From NCBI GenBank assembly GCA_947502305.1, contig CANMZA010000002.1, positions 1,021,041 through 1,085,040 on the forward strand: a stretch of DNA of 64,000 nucleotides. The letters run 5' to 3'. A program made the position numbers and the translations under genes. Shown here piece by piece: positions 26,596-35,980 of the stretch. The stretch is from an uncultured Erythrobacter sp. (GTDB lineage Bacteria; Pseudomonadota; Alphaproteobacteria; Sphingomonadales; Sphingomonadaceae). The first letter of the stretch is position 1; the number at the start of each line of letters is the position of its first letter. The notes under the pieces are model-generated. The model saw only the letters and a list, made by a program, of their open reading frames with translations, ran no database searches and had not been told where the DNA came from.

Positions 26596-27933
26596 TTAAG
26601 CCGCCGCTCGCACGGCGTCGCACACGCGGTCAACCACGGCTTCGACTTGGGCGGCATCATCGCCCTCTGCCATCACGCGGATCACCGGCTCTGTGCCCGA
26701 TGGGCGGATAACCAATCGGCCTTTGCCAACCAGTTCCGCCTCCGCCGCCGCGATCACCGATTTGACGGTCTCGTTTTCCAACGGCGCGCCGCCTTCATAA
26801 CGGACATTTTTCAGCAATTGCGGCACGGGATCGAACAGATGCAGAATTTCGCTCGCGGGTTTTTGGCTGCGCACCAAACTGGTGAGCACCCGCAAAGCCG
26901 CCACCGATCCATCACCTGTGGTCGCATGATCGAGCATAATCATATGCCCCGATTGTTCCCCGCCGACGTTAAATCCGCCCGCCTTCATCATTTCCAGCAC
27001 ATAGCGGTCGCCGACCTTGGCCCGTTCCAGCGTCAGGCCCAATCCGGCAAAATACCGCTCCAGCCCCAGATTTGACATCACCGTCGCAACGACGCCGCCG
27101 CCGGTCAACGCGCCCTTTTCATGCATGCGCGTCGCGATCAGAGCCATGATCTGATCGCCGTCGACCTTTTTCCCTTTTTCATCCACGACAATCAGGCGGT
27201 CAGCATCGCCGTCCAGCGCAATGCCGATATCCGCGCCTTCTTCGACGACTTTGGCCTGCAAAGCCTCAATCGCGGTGGAGCCAACGCCGTCATTAATATT
27301 GGTGCCATTGGGATTGACGCCCAGCGTGATCACCTCTGCGCCCAATTCCCAAATCGCGGAAGGAGCCACCTGATAAGCGGCACCGTGGGCGCAATCGACG
27401 ACGACTTTTAGGCCGTCAAAACGCACTTCGTTCGACACTGATTGTTTCAGCGCATGGATATACCGCCCGCGTGCATCCTCAATCCGGCGGGCGCGGCCAA
27501 TCCCCTCCGGCATGGCCAATTGCGGCTCAACCTCCAATAAAGCTTCGATCTCCGCCTCAACCTCGTCCGACAATTTAAACCCGTCCGGGCCAAACAATTT
27601 GATGCCATTGTCAGGGAACAGATTGTGGCTGGCGGAAATCATCACGCCCAGATCCGCACGCATTTCGCGCGTCAGCAATGCAATCGCCGGGGTCGGCAAT
27701 GGCCCTGTCATAATCACATCCATCCCGACACTGGTGAAACCCGCGACCAGCGCGCTTTCCATCATATACCCCGACAGGCGCGTGTCTTTGCCGATCACGA
27801 CCCGGTGACGATGCCCGCCGCGCACAAAATAATTGCCCGCCGCCTGACCCACGCGCATCGCGGTGGCCGCCGTCATAACGCCCGCATTGGTGCGCCCGCG
27901 AATGCCATCAGTGCCAAAGAACTTGCGTGTCAT
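26596..27933 (-). CDS. glmM: Phosphoglucosamine mutase
   Basis: 445 residues. It converts glucosamine-6-phosphate to glucosamine-1-phosphate for UDP-GlcNAc. The N-terminus is [12 protein letters not shown], the phosphoserine site is ISASHN, the metal loop is DGDADR, the sugar-binding loop is GGEQSGHM, and the phosphate-binding loop is [12 protein letters not shown]. The ATG at 27933 gives the usual start; the frame stays open to 27999 without similarity. Essential housekeeping gene, first of glmM-DUF1272-thiD. Confidence 0.96.
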   Translation of the reverse strand: MTRKFFGTDGIRGRTNAGVMTAATAMRVGQAAGNYFVRGGHRHRVVIGKDTRLSGYMMESALVAGFTSVGMDVIMTGPLPTPAIALLTREMRADLGVMISASHNLFPDNGIKLFGPDGFKLSDEVEAEIEALLEVEPQLAMPEGIGRARRIEDARGRYIHALKQSVSNEVRFDGLKVVVDCAHGAAYQVAPSAIWELGAEVITLGVNPNGTNINDGVGSTAIEALQAKVVEEGADIGIALDGDADRLIVVDEKGKKVDGDQIMALIATRMHEKGALTGGGVVATVMSNLGLERYFAGLGLTLERAKVGDRYVLEMMKAGGFNVGGEQSGHMIMLDHATTGDGSVAALRVLTSLVRSQKPASEILHLFDPVPQLLKNVRYEGGAPLENETVKSVIAAAEAELVGKGRLVIRPSGTEPVIRVMAEGDDAAQVEAVVDRVCDAVRAAA

Positions 27934-28032
27934 GGGTGACTTAAACCTTTTGAAACTGTGCTTAGAATTGTCATGCGGTCTTGGCGCGGTTAACGCCATA
28001 AGGGAAGTGTTCGCCCCGCAATATCGTGCGAA

Positions 28033-29355
28033 ATGGCGTCAGATAGGACCGAAAAGTTGAGCAATCCTGAGGAAACCGGCGAAAGCCAAATGTCCGCGCC
28101 GGTGCCCGGGGTGGATGCTGGCACTGGTTTTGAACTGGTGGCGATCCGTCTGCCGGTGATCGCAACCTTTGCCGCGCTGATCGCGGGGCTGGGGCTGGGC
28201 GTGGTGTTTTCGGGCGCTGCTTTACCGGAATGGCTGCTGTCTTCGGCTGGATTGGCCGGCACATTGTGGCTGCGCGCGTTGCAGATGACGATTATTCCGT
28301 TGGTGGCGGCCTTACTGGTGCTGGGCGTTACGCAAATGGTGCAAGCCGCGCGGGCGGGCGCGGCGGCGCGGCGGTTCTTGGCGCTTGTTTTCGGCGTTTT
28401 GATCGCGGGCGGATTGTTCACCGCTGCCGTATTGCCGTATTTGCTGACGATCATCCCGATCCCTGACAGCGCCAGCGGGTTCCTGTCCGCCGTTCCAGAG
28501 GAAGCGGGCGAAGTTCCGGGCATCCTCGATTTTCTCTCCTCGCTAGTGGCGCCCAATATTATCGCGGCGGCGGCGGAGACGAATATGCTGCCGCTGACGA
28601 TATTCTTCGCGTTGTTTGCGGTGGCGCTCACCCGGCTGCCGGAAAGTCAGGGCGAACGGATGCTTGGGTTCTTCCATGCACTCGCCAATGCGATGTTGCT
28701 GATTATCGGATGGGTGTTGTGGATCGCGCCGGTTGGCGTTTTTGCCTTGGCATTTGGCGTGGGCCTGCGCAGCGGCGGCGGGGCGTTTGCGGCGTTGGCG
28801 CACTACATTTTGGTGGTGTCGGCGATGGGCGGATTTATTCTGGTGCTGGCCTATGTGCTGGCGTGGGCGTTGGGCGGGATCAACCCGCTGCGCTTTGCTA
28901 AGGCGATGGTGCCCGCGCAGGCTGTGGCGATTTCAACGCAAAGCTCGCTCGCCAGTCTGCCAGCGATGCTCGACAGTGCAGGGCGGCTAAAACTGCGATC
29001 CAGCACTAGTGAATTTGTCCTGCCGCTCGCGGTGGCGATTTTCCGCGCGACGAGCCCGGCGATGAATATGGCGGTGGCCTTGTATGTCGCGGCGCTTGCG
29101 GGGGTGGAGATTACCCCAGCGCTCGCGGTGGCGGGGATTTTGGTGGCGCTGATCATCAGCGTCGGATCGGTCAGCCTGCCGGGATCGATCAGTTTCGTGG
29201 TTTCGATCGGCCCGATTGCCTTGGCGATGGGGGTGCCGATTGAACCGCTGGTCTTGCTGGTCGCGGTGGAAATGATCCCCGATATCATGCGCACTTTGGC
29301 GAATGTGACGATGAATGTCGCCGTGGTCAGTGCGGTAGATCGGAACCGGGGCTAG
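28033..29355 (+). CDS. Dicarboxylate/amino acid:cation symporter (DAACS family)
   Basis: 440 residues, about eight TM helices with the two re-entrant loops of the GltP/DctA fold. Visible are the early [22 protein letters not shown] segment, the Ser-rich hairpin [12 protein letters not shown], and the [17 protein letters not shown] segment in place of the usual NMDG region. The differences in that region make the substrate uncertain (C4-dicarboxylate or amino acid). The ATG at 28033 or that at 28090 may be used. Divergent from glmM and convergent with the AI-2E-family gene. Confidence 0.85.
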   Translation: MASDRTEKLSNPEETGESQMSAPVPGVDAGTGFELVAIRLPVIATFAALIAGLGLGVVFSGAALPEWLLSSAGLAGTLWLRALQMTIIPLVAALLVLGVTQMVQAARAGAAARRFLALVFGVLIAGGLFTAAVLPYLLTIIPIPDSASGFLSAVPEEAGEVPGILDFLSSLVAPNIIAAAAETNMLPLTIFFALFAVALTRLPESQGERMLGFFHALANAMLLIIGWVLWIAPVGVFALAFGVGLRSGGGAFAALAHYILVVSAMGGFILVLAYVLAWALGGINPLRFAKAMVPAQAVAISTQSSLASLPAMLDSAGRLKLRSSTSEFVLPLAVAIFRATSPAMNMAVALYVAALAGVEITPALAVAGILVALIISVGSVSLPGSISFVVSIGPIALAMGVPIEPLVLLVAVEMIPDIMRTLANVTMNVAVVSAVDRNRG

Positions 29356-29376
29356 GTGCCTAGATGCTGGCCGGGC

Positions 29377-30579
29377 TCAGCGCAGACTTGGCCCGGCTTG
29401 CTCATCTTCCAAACAGCGTTCCAGAACATCGCTTTTGAACAGCGGTTCGCCAAAGATAAATCCGACCAGATTGGGTCTGCCAATATGGTCGAACAAAGCC
29501 GTCAGCGTCAGCAGGATCGGCACCGATAATAGCGCGCCGGGCACGCCCCAGATCCACGTGAAATAAGACAATGCGATCAAGATCATCACCGGGCTCATCG
29601 TGAAACGCGCGCCCAAGATGGACGGGGTCACAACATTCGCCTCCACCGTGTGCAGCCCAATATATGCCGCCGCCGGGATCAGGCCCAACCACACGGTTTC
29701 GGCCGTGCCGATGCCAAACAGGCCGAGCAAAGCGACCATCGCCAGCGGCCCGACATAGGGGATGAAGTTCAAGATCGCGGCCAATCCGCCCCACATGATC
29801 GGCGCATCCACGCCCAGCGCCCACGCGCCCAGCGCTACGATCACGCCGATACCGGCATTCACCAGACCGACGGTGATAATATAGGCCGCGACCCGGTCTT
29901 GAACCTCGCGCATGACCCGCGCCGCCTTCACGCTTGACCCGAAACTGGCCCGATCAAACAGCAAATGCCGCCGCAGCCGCACGCGCGCCTCGATCATGAA
30001 GAACGCCATCAGGAACATGATCAGCACTTCTAGAACCACGCTCGGCGTGGCGAAGGCGATCTCTTCCAAAAGGCTTGGCGTGGCCAGTACCACTTCGCGC
30101 GCGCCAGTGTCGCCCATCAGCTTGGCGAGCTCCTCATTGGCAATCGCCAGCCATGCAAATTCATCGCGCAATTCGCCAAATCTGACCCCAACCCGGTTGG
30201 CAATCTCTGGTATCTCATCAAACAGCGACAAAGCCGGTTGCAGGATCAGCGCGAGCGAGAGCAATAACACCCCCAAAAACACCGTCAGCGCGCCCAAAGA
30301 GGCAAGCACATTGGGCAGGCCAAACCTCGCCAAGCGATCGGCGAGGGGTGACAGCAGGATTGTCAAAAGCAGCGCCGTCACCAGCGGCAAAAACACCACC
30401 GATCCAATCGAGAGCACAAAGGGCAAAGCCAAAAACAGCCCAACCCCGATCAGCAGGACAAGCGCCGATAGCAGCCGCAATTCATGCTCTGCCATAACCA
30501 TCCGCCGCTGGCTGCGCTGTTGATTGCGCAGTCGGGCGGTTTCGGTGGTTGGTTGATTATCAGGCGTTTGGGTGGTCAT
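29377..30579 (-). CDS. AI-2E family transporter (PerM/TqsA-like)
   Basis: 400 residues with about eight TM segments and the family core FIPYVGPLAMVALLGLFGIG, GLIPAAAYIGLHTVEANVVTPSILG and LSYFTWIWGVPGALLSVPILL. Members include the AI-2 exporter TqsA and Na+/H+ antiporters, so the substrate is not known. The N-terminal 30 residues are hydrophilic. It is read leftwards, 150 bases after ecfG; I see no strong terminator between them, so some read-through from the stress operon is possible. Confidence 0.87.
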   Translation of the reverse strand: MTTQTPDNQPTTETARLRNQQRSQRRMVMAEHELRLLSALVLLIGVGLFLALPFVLSIGSVVFLPLVTALLLTILLSPLADRLARFGLPNVLASLGALTVFLGVLLLSLALILQPALSLFDEIPEIANRVGVRFGELRDEFAWLAIANEELAKLMGDTGAREVVLATPSLLEEIAFATPSVVLEVLIMFLMAFFMIEARVRLRRHLLFDRASFGSSVKAARVMREVQDRVAAYIITVGLVNAGIGVIVALGAWALGVDAPIMWGGLAAILNFIPYVGPLAMVALLGLFGIGTAETVWLGLIPAAAYIGLHTVEANVVTPSILGARFTMSPVMILIALSYFTWIWGVPGALLSVPILLTLTALFDHIGRPNLVGFIFGEPLFKSDVLERCLEDEQAGPSLR

Positions 30580-30729
30580 TTCACATCAATGCTGGTTTCC
30601 CAGCCTTATTGCAGCGCAGCGACGCTTCGCCAAGCGTGGCCGGCGAGCAAAGGGAATTTAGTTGGTTGCCAAATTGAGGAGGGCAATTTGAGATCGCCAG
30701 CCTAGTCTTTGCAGGCGCGGCTCTTAGCC

Positions 30730-31353
30730 TCAGCTTTTGGCTGCGGCGATACCGTTGCCAGCTGCGACTTGATCCAATTCTTGCAAAATTGCGCGATGCG
30801 CCGCCGCGTCTTTGGTTGAACGCTGCGGGATGTCGCCGTCTTCCAGCATCGAAGTCAGCGTCGCTCTTGCGCGGCCAACGCGGCTTTTGATCGTCCCAAT
30901 CGCGCAGCCGCAAATCTCCGCCGCCTCTTCATAGGAAAATCCGCCAGCCCCAACCAACAACAGCGCCTCCCGCCGTTCAGGCGGCAAGGTCAGCAAGGCG
31001 CGGTGCATATCCGACAGGTGGATCGGTTCTTCTTGCCCGGCAGGAGCGGTCAGGATCCGCTCCGCCACCCCTTCATCATATTCACCGCGAAACCGGTTGC
31101 GGCGCATATCTGTGAGGTAAGCGTTGCGCAGGATCACAAAGGTCCATGCCCGCATCGAAGTGCCCGGTTCAAACCGAGCCTGCGCGCCCCACGCCTTCAA
31201 CATGGTTTCCTGCACCAGATCATCGGCAACATCGGGGCGGCCGCACAGGCCGCGTGCAAAGGCGCGCAAATGCGGGACAACATCTGTCAATTCGCGCTTA
31301 AAATCGGCTTTCTCAGCCGCGGTCCGCTCTGGCGGTGGTGGTTTGTCGGACAT
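30730..31353 (-). CDS. ecfG: ECF sigma factor EcfG (general stress response)
   Basis: 207 residues. Region 2 is DDLVQETMLKAW and region 4 is the HTH in SYEEAAEICGCAIGTIKSRVGRAR, with LPPERREALLLVGAGGFSYEEAA typical of the ECF15/EcfG group. After region 4 a tail of about 35 residues follows. It directs transcription from GGAAC-N16/17-GTT promoters when PhyR sequesters NepR. The start overlaps the nepR stop (TAATG), so anti-sigma and sigma are coupled. The shared EcfG-type promoter at 31642-31670 implies positive feedback. Confidence 0.94.
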   Translation of the reverse strand: MSDKPPPPERTAAEKADFKRELTDVVPHLRAFARGLCGRPDVADDLVQETMLKAWGAQARFEPGTSMRAWTFVILRNAYLTDMRRNRFRGEYDEGVAERILTAPAGQEEPIHLSDMHRALLTLPPERREALLLVGAGGFSYEEAAEICGCAIGTIKSRVGRARATLTSMLEDGDIPQRSTKDAAAHRAILQELDQVAAGNGIAAAKS

Positions 31354-31577
31354 TACTGCGCGCCCTTATCGCTTGAGGGGGCGTCACCTGACGGCTCATC
31401 ATCCGCATCCAGCTGCGCCAGCAAATCTTTGAACGCGTCGGGCAAAGGTTCCTCGACCACGTCATCATAAAGCTGTTTGAGGCCATTGGCCCAAGCAGGC
31501 GCGTGTTCCGCGTCCCTCGTCCCGAGCGTATCGCCCCGTTCTTGGTTGGCTTTCACTGGTGCTTTGCGGGACGCCAT
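31353..31577 (-). CDS. nepR: Anti-sigma factor NepR
   Basis: 74 residues. The core LKQLYDDVVEEPLPDAFKDLLAQLD matches the NepR helices that bind both EcfG and phospho-PhyR (the P-x-P-x-x-F-x-x-L-L pattern). The termini are polar and probably disordered. It lies just before ecfG. A leader of about 60 bases follows from the symmetric EcfG promoter upstream. Together with phyR 2 kb away and the kinase on the other strand, this is the alphaproteobacterial partner-switch locus. Confidence 0.93.
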   Translation of the reverse strand: MASRKAPVKANQERGDTLGTRDAEHAPAWANGLKQLYDDVVEEPLPDAFKDLLAQLDADDEPSGDAPSSDKGAQ

Positions 31578-31641
31578 ACTTCCGGTCCGTTCTGTTCGAT
31601 TGTGCTCATTTATGCGCTTGGGCGGTCAATAAGCGCAATAT

Positions 31642-31670
31642 GGGAACGATGCGCCACTTGTTTTGTTCCC
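31642..31670. promoter_or_regulatory. Symmetric, bidirectional EcfG-type promoter (nepR-ecfG / sensor kinase)
   Basis: The sequence GGGAAC (31642-31647), 17 bases, GTTCCC (31665-31670) is a perfect inverted repeat. Read right it is GGAAC-N17-GTT for the kinase gene; read left it is the same for nepR-ecfG. Both agree with the EcfG consensus GGAAC-N16/17-GTT. Confidence 0.85.
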
Positions 31671-31848
31671 TGCTCAACGCCCATGTTGTTTGGGTCATGA
31701 TTTTCTGGCGGCATCGTGCGTCTCGCATGGTGGACGCCGAAGACACGAGGAGCAAGCCATTAGCCTGATAAGCAACTCTAACGCTGGGAAGCCTGCGCCA
31801 AATGTTGCTTTGCCTGTCTCTGGCAAAAAGCGCGAAGGGTTCGTGCGC

Positions 31849-33498
31849 ATGTGGCTCTTGCGCTTCCCGCGCGCGCTGCCGGCGGCCTTGTTCCTGTTTA
31901 TCACCGCCATCACTTCTGCGACCGTTTACGGGATTGAGCGAACAGCGGACCAACAAGACCGCGCCGAACTGCGCGAATATGCCGGTTCTATTGCGGCGGC
32001 TTTGGATCGGCGCGGCAACAGTTTCTCATCCTATTTGCGCGCCGGTGCGGCCCTGTTTTCGACCATTGAAGAGGTTGATCCGCAAACCTTTCGGCAATTT
32101 GTCGCAGAATTGCGGCTGGATCAGAATTATCGCGGGGCAGAGGGGATCGGCTGGGCCGCGGTTTTGGAAAGCGGAGAGGAAGAGGCGTTCTTGCAAAAAG
32201 TGCGCGTGAACCAACCGGCATTCCCTGCAATCCGTTCAGCATCGGCCCAAACCAATGCCAGCACCAATGCCAGCATCGATAGTCGGATCGCCCCAGTCAC
32301 CTATTTTTCCCCCGACACCAGCCGCAACCGCCGCGCCCTGGGCTTTGATATGTATTCCGAACCCGCCCGCGCCGCCGCCATGGACGAGGCGAAACGGGTG
32401 GTCATGCCGATTGCATCGGGTAAAATCGTTTTGGCACAAGAGGGCGCAGGCGAGGCGCCCGGCTTCGTCATATTCATGCCAGTCTATAAACCCGTCCCCG
32501 GTTCAGCAGCCCAAGCGCGCGAATTGGCCGGATTTGTGTTCAGCGCCTTTGACGCCAGCAAATTCCTCGATGCGGCGATTGAAGGGGCACCGCCGACGCA
32601 GCTGGGCGTGCGGCTGTATGATGGGCCGCCGCAAAACGCGAATTTGGTCGTCTCTCGCTCGCTCGGTTCGGCGGGCACAGACAAATTTGAGCAGCCTGTG
32701 AGGATCGCCAACCGCGATTTTATGCTGGTGGTCGATTCCAGCGGGTCCGGATCTTTGGGCGCTTTGTCGATGGTCACTCTGGTTGCCGGGCTGTCCTTGG
32801 CGAGCTTGCTGATGCTGATCCTGCGCTTGCTGGCGGCGCAGGCGATCGAAGACCGCGCGCGGCTGGCCTTTTATGAAGAACAACATTCGATCCGCATTTC
32901 ACTGACCCGCGAATTGAACCACCGGGTTAAAAATGCGCTCGCCAATGTGCTCTCGATCCTGTCGCTAACCCGCCGCCGAGCGACGGGATTGGACGATTTT
33001 GCTGAGAGTCTCGAAGGGCGCGTCAGAGCCTTGTCCGCGACCCATGATTTGCTGGCGGAAACAGAGTGGGGAACGGTGCCGATCACTTCCGTGATTGAGG
33101 CGGAAACGAGCCATTTTTCCGAAACGGACAGCGCCAAGTTTCTGATTGATGGACCGGCGGTCCAATTGGCGCCCAATGATGCGCTGTCATTCGGCCTCGC
33201 GATCCACGAATTGGCGACCAATGCGGCGAAATATGGCGCGCTGAGCGTGCCGGGCGGAACGGTCAGCGTGACGTGGCGGCTCGACGCGGATGATTTGGCC
33301 GTGGTGGAATGGGCCGAGGCCGGAGGGCCGACCGTTTCCGAAACACGCAAGCGCGGGTTTGGCACCGAATTGATCGAGAAAATCGTCGCGCATGAATTGA
33401 AGAACCGCGTCGACCTGCAATTCCCGCCCAGCGGCGTGCGCTGCACTATGGGCGTGCCGGTGCGGATGCGCGGCGAATTCCGCATCCGAGAGACGTAA
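31849..33498 (+). CDS. CHASE-domain HWE/HisKA_2 sensor histidine kinase of the general stress response
   Basis: About 549 residues from the ATG at 31849. A TM near the N-terminus (PAALFLFITAITSATVYG), a periplasmic CHASE sensor of about 220 residues, a second TM (LVAGLSLASLLMLILRLL), then a HWE-type transmitter: phospho-acceptor ELNHRVKNAL, N-box HELATNAAKYGALS, the W-x-E of EWAEAGGP and a GFGTELIE box. Such kinases phosphorylate PhyR. The start is unclear: an in-frame ATT at 31759 has AGGAG 6 bases upstream, and GTG at 31843 is also possible. Driven by the EcfG-type promoter at 31642-31670. Confidence 0.85.
   Translation: MWLLRFPRALPAALFLFITAITSATVYGIERTADQQDRAELREYAGSIAAALDRRGNSFSSYLRAGAALFSTIEEVDPQTFRQFVAELRLDQNYRGAEGIGWAAVLESGEEEAFLQKVRVNQPAFPAIRSASAQTNASTNASIDSRIAPVTYFSPDTSRNRRALGFDMYSEPARAAAMDEAKRVVMPIASGKIVLAQEGAGEAPGFVIFMPVYKPVPGSAAQARELAGFVFSAFDASKFLDAAIEGAPPTQLGVRLYDGPPQNANLVVSRSLGSAGTDKFEQPVRIANRDFMLVVDSSGSGSLGALSMVTLVAGLSLASLLMLILRLLAAQAIEDRARLAFYEEQHSIRISLTRELNHRVKNALANVLSILSLTRRRATGLDDFAESLEGRVRALSATHDLLAETEWGTVPITSVIEAETSHFSETDSAKFLIDGPAVQLAPNDALSFGLAIHELATNAAKYGALSVPGGTVSVTWRLDADDLAVVEWAEAGGPTVSETRKRGFGTELIEKIVAHELKNRVDLQFPPSGVRCTMGVPVRMRGEFRIRET
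32251..32274. repeat. 12-bp direct duplication in the sensor kinase gene
   Basis: ACCAATGCCAGC occurs twice without change (32251 and 32263), encoding TNAS-TNAS in a loop of the CHASE domain. Confidence 0.75.
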
Positions 33499-33550
33499 TT
33501 TTAGGCGAGGTTGGGTTTAAGCCGGATCAGACGCGATTATCGCCGGACGC

Positions 33551-34369
33551 TTAGTCCAGCGGGCGGCTTGACCCGAAAAACAGCGCCTGACTGATGGCTG
33601 CGCGCACGGTCTTTTCCTGAAACGGTTTGGTCACAAGATAGGTCGGCTCTGGCCGGTCACCCGTCAGCAAACGTTCGGGATAGGCGGTGATGAAGATCAC
33701 CGGCACGCTGCCAATGGCCAAAATATCATCGACCGCATCAAGGCCAGACGAACCATCCGCCAATTGAATATCCGCAAGCACCAATCCGGGCGATCGTTCC
33801 GCGACCACTTCAAGCGCCTGGGTCCGCGTCGCCGCCGTGCCGCAAATCTCATGGCCCAAGGCCGTGACCAAGTCCTCTAGCTGCATCGATATCAGCGGTT
33901 CGTCTTCGATGATCAGGACAGAAGTCGCCTGTTCCTTATCAATTTCGCTCACCGCCTCTGCGACAAGGCTTTCGACCTGCGCTGTGCTGAGGTCCATGAT
34001 CTGGCCCGCTTGTGCGGCGGAAAAATCTTCTAACGTCGTCAGCAACAATGCCTGACGATTGAGCGGCGTAATCGCGCCGAGCCGGTTTTGCGCGCCTGCC
34101 TCGTGCTCGCTGCTCTCACTTGTATGGCCGTCAGAGGCCTGATCAGACCCTGCGGCAACATCCAGATATGCGCTTGACCAGACTTTGTTAAACGCTTGAT
34201 AGAGCGGGATACGCCCACCGTTTAGCGAGGTTTTCAAGTCTTCGTCGGCCAGCGCGGCTTCTAATGTGGCCCGGACAAATGCGTCGCCGGTCGATTGAGA
34301 GCCCGTCAATGCGCGCGCATAGCGGCGCAATAGCGGAAGGTCCCCTGCGATTTGCTGACCCAGTGACAT
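33551..34369 (-). CDS. phyR: Response regulator PhyR (anti-anti-sigma factor)
   Basis: 272 residues from an ATG at 34369 with AGGAGG 6 bases upstream. The N-terminal sigma-like domain (about 1-145) mimics EcfG and binds NepR; the C-terminal receiver (about 150-265) has the phospho-acceptor Asp200 (LVLADIQL), Thr228 region (FITAYPE) and Lys248 (VTKPF). On phosphorylation it draws NepR off EcfG. The sigma-like domain lacks the DNA-binding residues of true sigma factors, as expected. I found no EcfG promoter for phyR itself. Convergent with the sensor kinase gene. Confidence 0.95.
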   Translation of the reverse strand: MSLGQQIAGDLPLLRRYARALTGSQSTGDAFVRATLEAALADEDLKTSLNGGRIPLYQAFNKVWSSAYLDVAAGSDQASDGHTSESSEHEAGAQNRLGAITPLNRQALLLTTLEDFSAAQAGQIMDLSTAQVESLVAEAVSEIDKEQATSVLIIEDEPLISMQLEDLVTALGHEICGTAATRTQALEVVAERSPGLVLADIQLADGSSGLDAVDDILAIGSVPVIFITAYPERLLTGDRPEPTYLVTKPFQEKTVRAAISQALFFGSSRPLD

Positions 34370-34563
34370 ACATTCCTCCTGCACTTCGCGCGCCAATGGC
34401 GCCGTCCGGTTGCGGTCATAGCGGCACAATTATGAACCGTCTCCCCCGCTTCTCATTTAAGCAGGCAGGCGGTTTTGCGTTGCTATTCGGCGCTCTTTTA
34501 ACCTCTTAGTTTCGAACTTCACCCCGCTTCGGATGAAATTTCGAAATTTTTTTAAAAATCTTG

Positions 34564-34588
34564 GGAACGCCTTTTTGCGGTGCGCATT
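34564..34588 (+). promoter_or_regulatory. EcfG-like promoter of the small RNA
   Basis: -35 GGAAC (34564-34568, within GGGAACG), 17-base spacer, -10 ATT (34586-34588) instead of GTT. A start 6-9 bases on falls at the first base of the hairpin of the RNA below. Confidence 0.55.
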
Positions 34589-34594
34589 ATGCTA

Positions 34595-34682
34595 TTATCA
34601 CCGCCGAGACCCCCCTCCCGTCCAAACGGCTGGTGATACGATCCCGAAAGGCCTCTACTCTAGACGAGTGGAGGCCTTTTTT
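34595..34682 (+). ncRNA. Candidate stress-controlled small RNA with C-rich loop (GsrN-like layout)
   Basis: About 88 bases in the gap beside phyR, no CDS on this strand. Hairpin 1 pairs ATCACCGCCG (34597-34606) with CGGC-T-GGTGAT (34627-34637, one bulged T) and exposes a 20-base loop with CCCCCCTCCC, able to pair with G-rich ribosome sites. Hairpin 2 (34648-34678) is a 13-bp intrinsic terminator followed by six T. An EcfG-like -35 lies at the right distance upstream. The Caulobacter sRNA GsrN, also under the general stress sigma factor, has a similar design. Identity as a GsrN homologue is an inference. Confidence 0.65.
34648..34682 (+). terminator. Rho-independent terminator of the candidate sRNA
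   Basis: Stem AAGGCCTCTACTC (34648-34660) with GAGTGGAGGCCTT (34666-34678), one G-T pair, 5-base loop, then T-run to 34682. Confidence 0.9.
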
Positions 34683-34724
34683 CGTTGCTGGGCGCTTTTA
34701 GGTCGGGCTGGTTTCAGGCCGGCT

Positions 34725-35882
34725 CTACATCAAAGGTTGGTCATAAATCGCATATTCGCGGTTCACCGAACTTTCGATGGTCTTGGCAATCGCCACCATG
34801 CCCTGATTATCCTCCAGCACCCAGCCAAGCTCGCCGCGTTTTGAGGCCAGCCGTCCGACGGCATTATCGCGGATCATGCTGATCATCATAAACGCCAATT
34901 GGCTGGCCATGCGCGAATTTTGGAACTCTTTCAAAACCCCCATAAGCGGCACGCGCATATCGGAATCCTTCGGCGTACGCAGCCAGCGCAGCATTGGGAT
35001 CCAGCCAAACGGAAACAATTTGCCGTCGATCCGCTTGAGCACATAATTGATATCAGGGAATGTCAGCATAAAGGCGACGGGCCGCCCATCGACCTCTGCA
35101 ATCATGCAGAGATCTTCGTGAATGATCGGGCGCAATTTGACCCCGGTATAGGCGACCTCTTGCGCCGTTAGCGGGACATAGCCCCAATTGTCAGACCATG
35201 CGTCATTGAGGATGCCGAGGATTGTGGCGGCGTCGGCGTCCCACTCTTTCTTGCGCACCTTGCGCACCGTGATCCGGGCGTTGCGTTCCCCCGATTTCAC
35301 AATCCGCTGAACCAGCGGCGGGAAAGGATCGGAGATGTCGATATTGTAGGTGTAAAGCGTTTTGACGCGGGTGAAGCCTGTGCCCTCTATCCATGCCTGA
35401 TAATGCGCCGGATGGTGGCCCATCATGATCACCGGGCTATGTTCGTGGCCCATCACCAACAGGCCGGGCTCTTCCCAAATCGACAGCGATATGGGGCCAA
35501 GAATGCGGCTCATCCCTTCTGCTTTCAGCCATTTCTTGGCCGTGTCGATCAAGACCCCTGCGACAGCTTCATCGTCTGCATCGAAATATCCGAACATGCC
35601 GGTGCCCGGCCCGAAACCCTGATCCGCAGGCATTTCCAGCGCCAATTCGTCAATATGTGCCGAAATGCGCCCAACCTGCCGTCCGTCTCGATGCGCGATA
35701 AACAATTGCGCGCGGGCATGGCCAAAGAAGGGGTTTTTGTTCGGATCGACCAATTCCAGCTGCTCTTTGCGCAATTGCGGCACCGAATTTTCCGTCCGTT
35801 CGGCAAAGGCGCGGCCCAAATCGACAAAGCGTGCGCGGCCTTTCTTGTCGGTGATTTCCTCAATGCTTATATGCGCATCCAT
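34725..35882 (-). CDS. GNAT-type acyltransferase-like protein, 385 aa
   Basis: 385 residues from the ATG at 35882 (open to 35948). The sequence resembles a group of large proteins in sphingomonads often labelled hypothetical or N-acetyltransferase: an N-terminal part with NPFFGHARAQLFIAHRDGRQVGRI and GFGPGTGMFGYFDADDE, then GMSRILGPISLSIWEE, and a C-terminal half with MIAEVDGRPVAFMLTFPDINYVL, which looks like a second GNAT beta-sheet. No acetyl-CoA Q/R-x-x-G-x-G/A motif is clear. Function unknown. Divergent from the desaturase gene, with an 11-bp inverted repeat between them. Confidence 0.7.
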   Translation of the reverse strand: MDAHISIEEITDKKGRARFVDLGRAFAERTENSVPQLRKEQLELVDPNKNPFFGHARAQLFIAHRDGRQVGRISAHIDELALEMPADQGFGPGTGMFGYFDADDEAVAGVLIDTAKKWLKAEGMSRILGPISLSIWEEPGLLVMGHEHSPVIMMGHHPAHYQAWIEGTGFTRVKTLYTYNIDISDPFPPLVQRIVKSGERNARITVRKVRKKEWDADAATILGILNDAWSDNWGYVPLTAQEVAYTGVKLRPIIHEDLCMIAEVDGRPVAFMLTFPDINYVLKRIDGKLFPFGWIPMLRWLRTPKDSDMRVPLMGVLKEFQNSRMASQLAFMMISMIRDNAVGRLASKRGELGWVLEDNQGMVAIAKTIESSVNREYAIYDQPLM

Positions 35883-35980
35883 CAGGCGGCCTGCTTTCGT
35901 AGTTTCCTTAGACGGGCGGTATTTGCCGGGACGCAGCCCGGCTTGCAAGCCAATCGATTACTCTCACCAACAATCCCAGT

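Noticed and set aside
34370..34563. EcfG promoter for phyR
   Set aside because: No GGAAC-N16/17-GTT on the minus strand within 190 bases of the phyR start.
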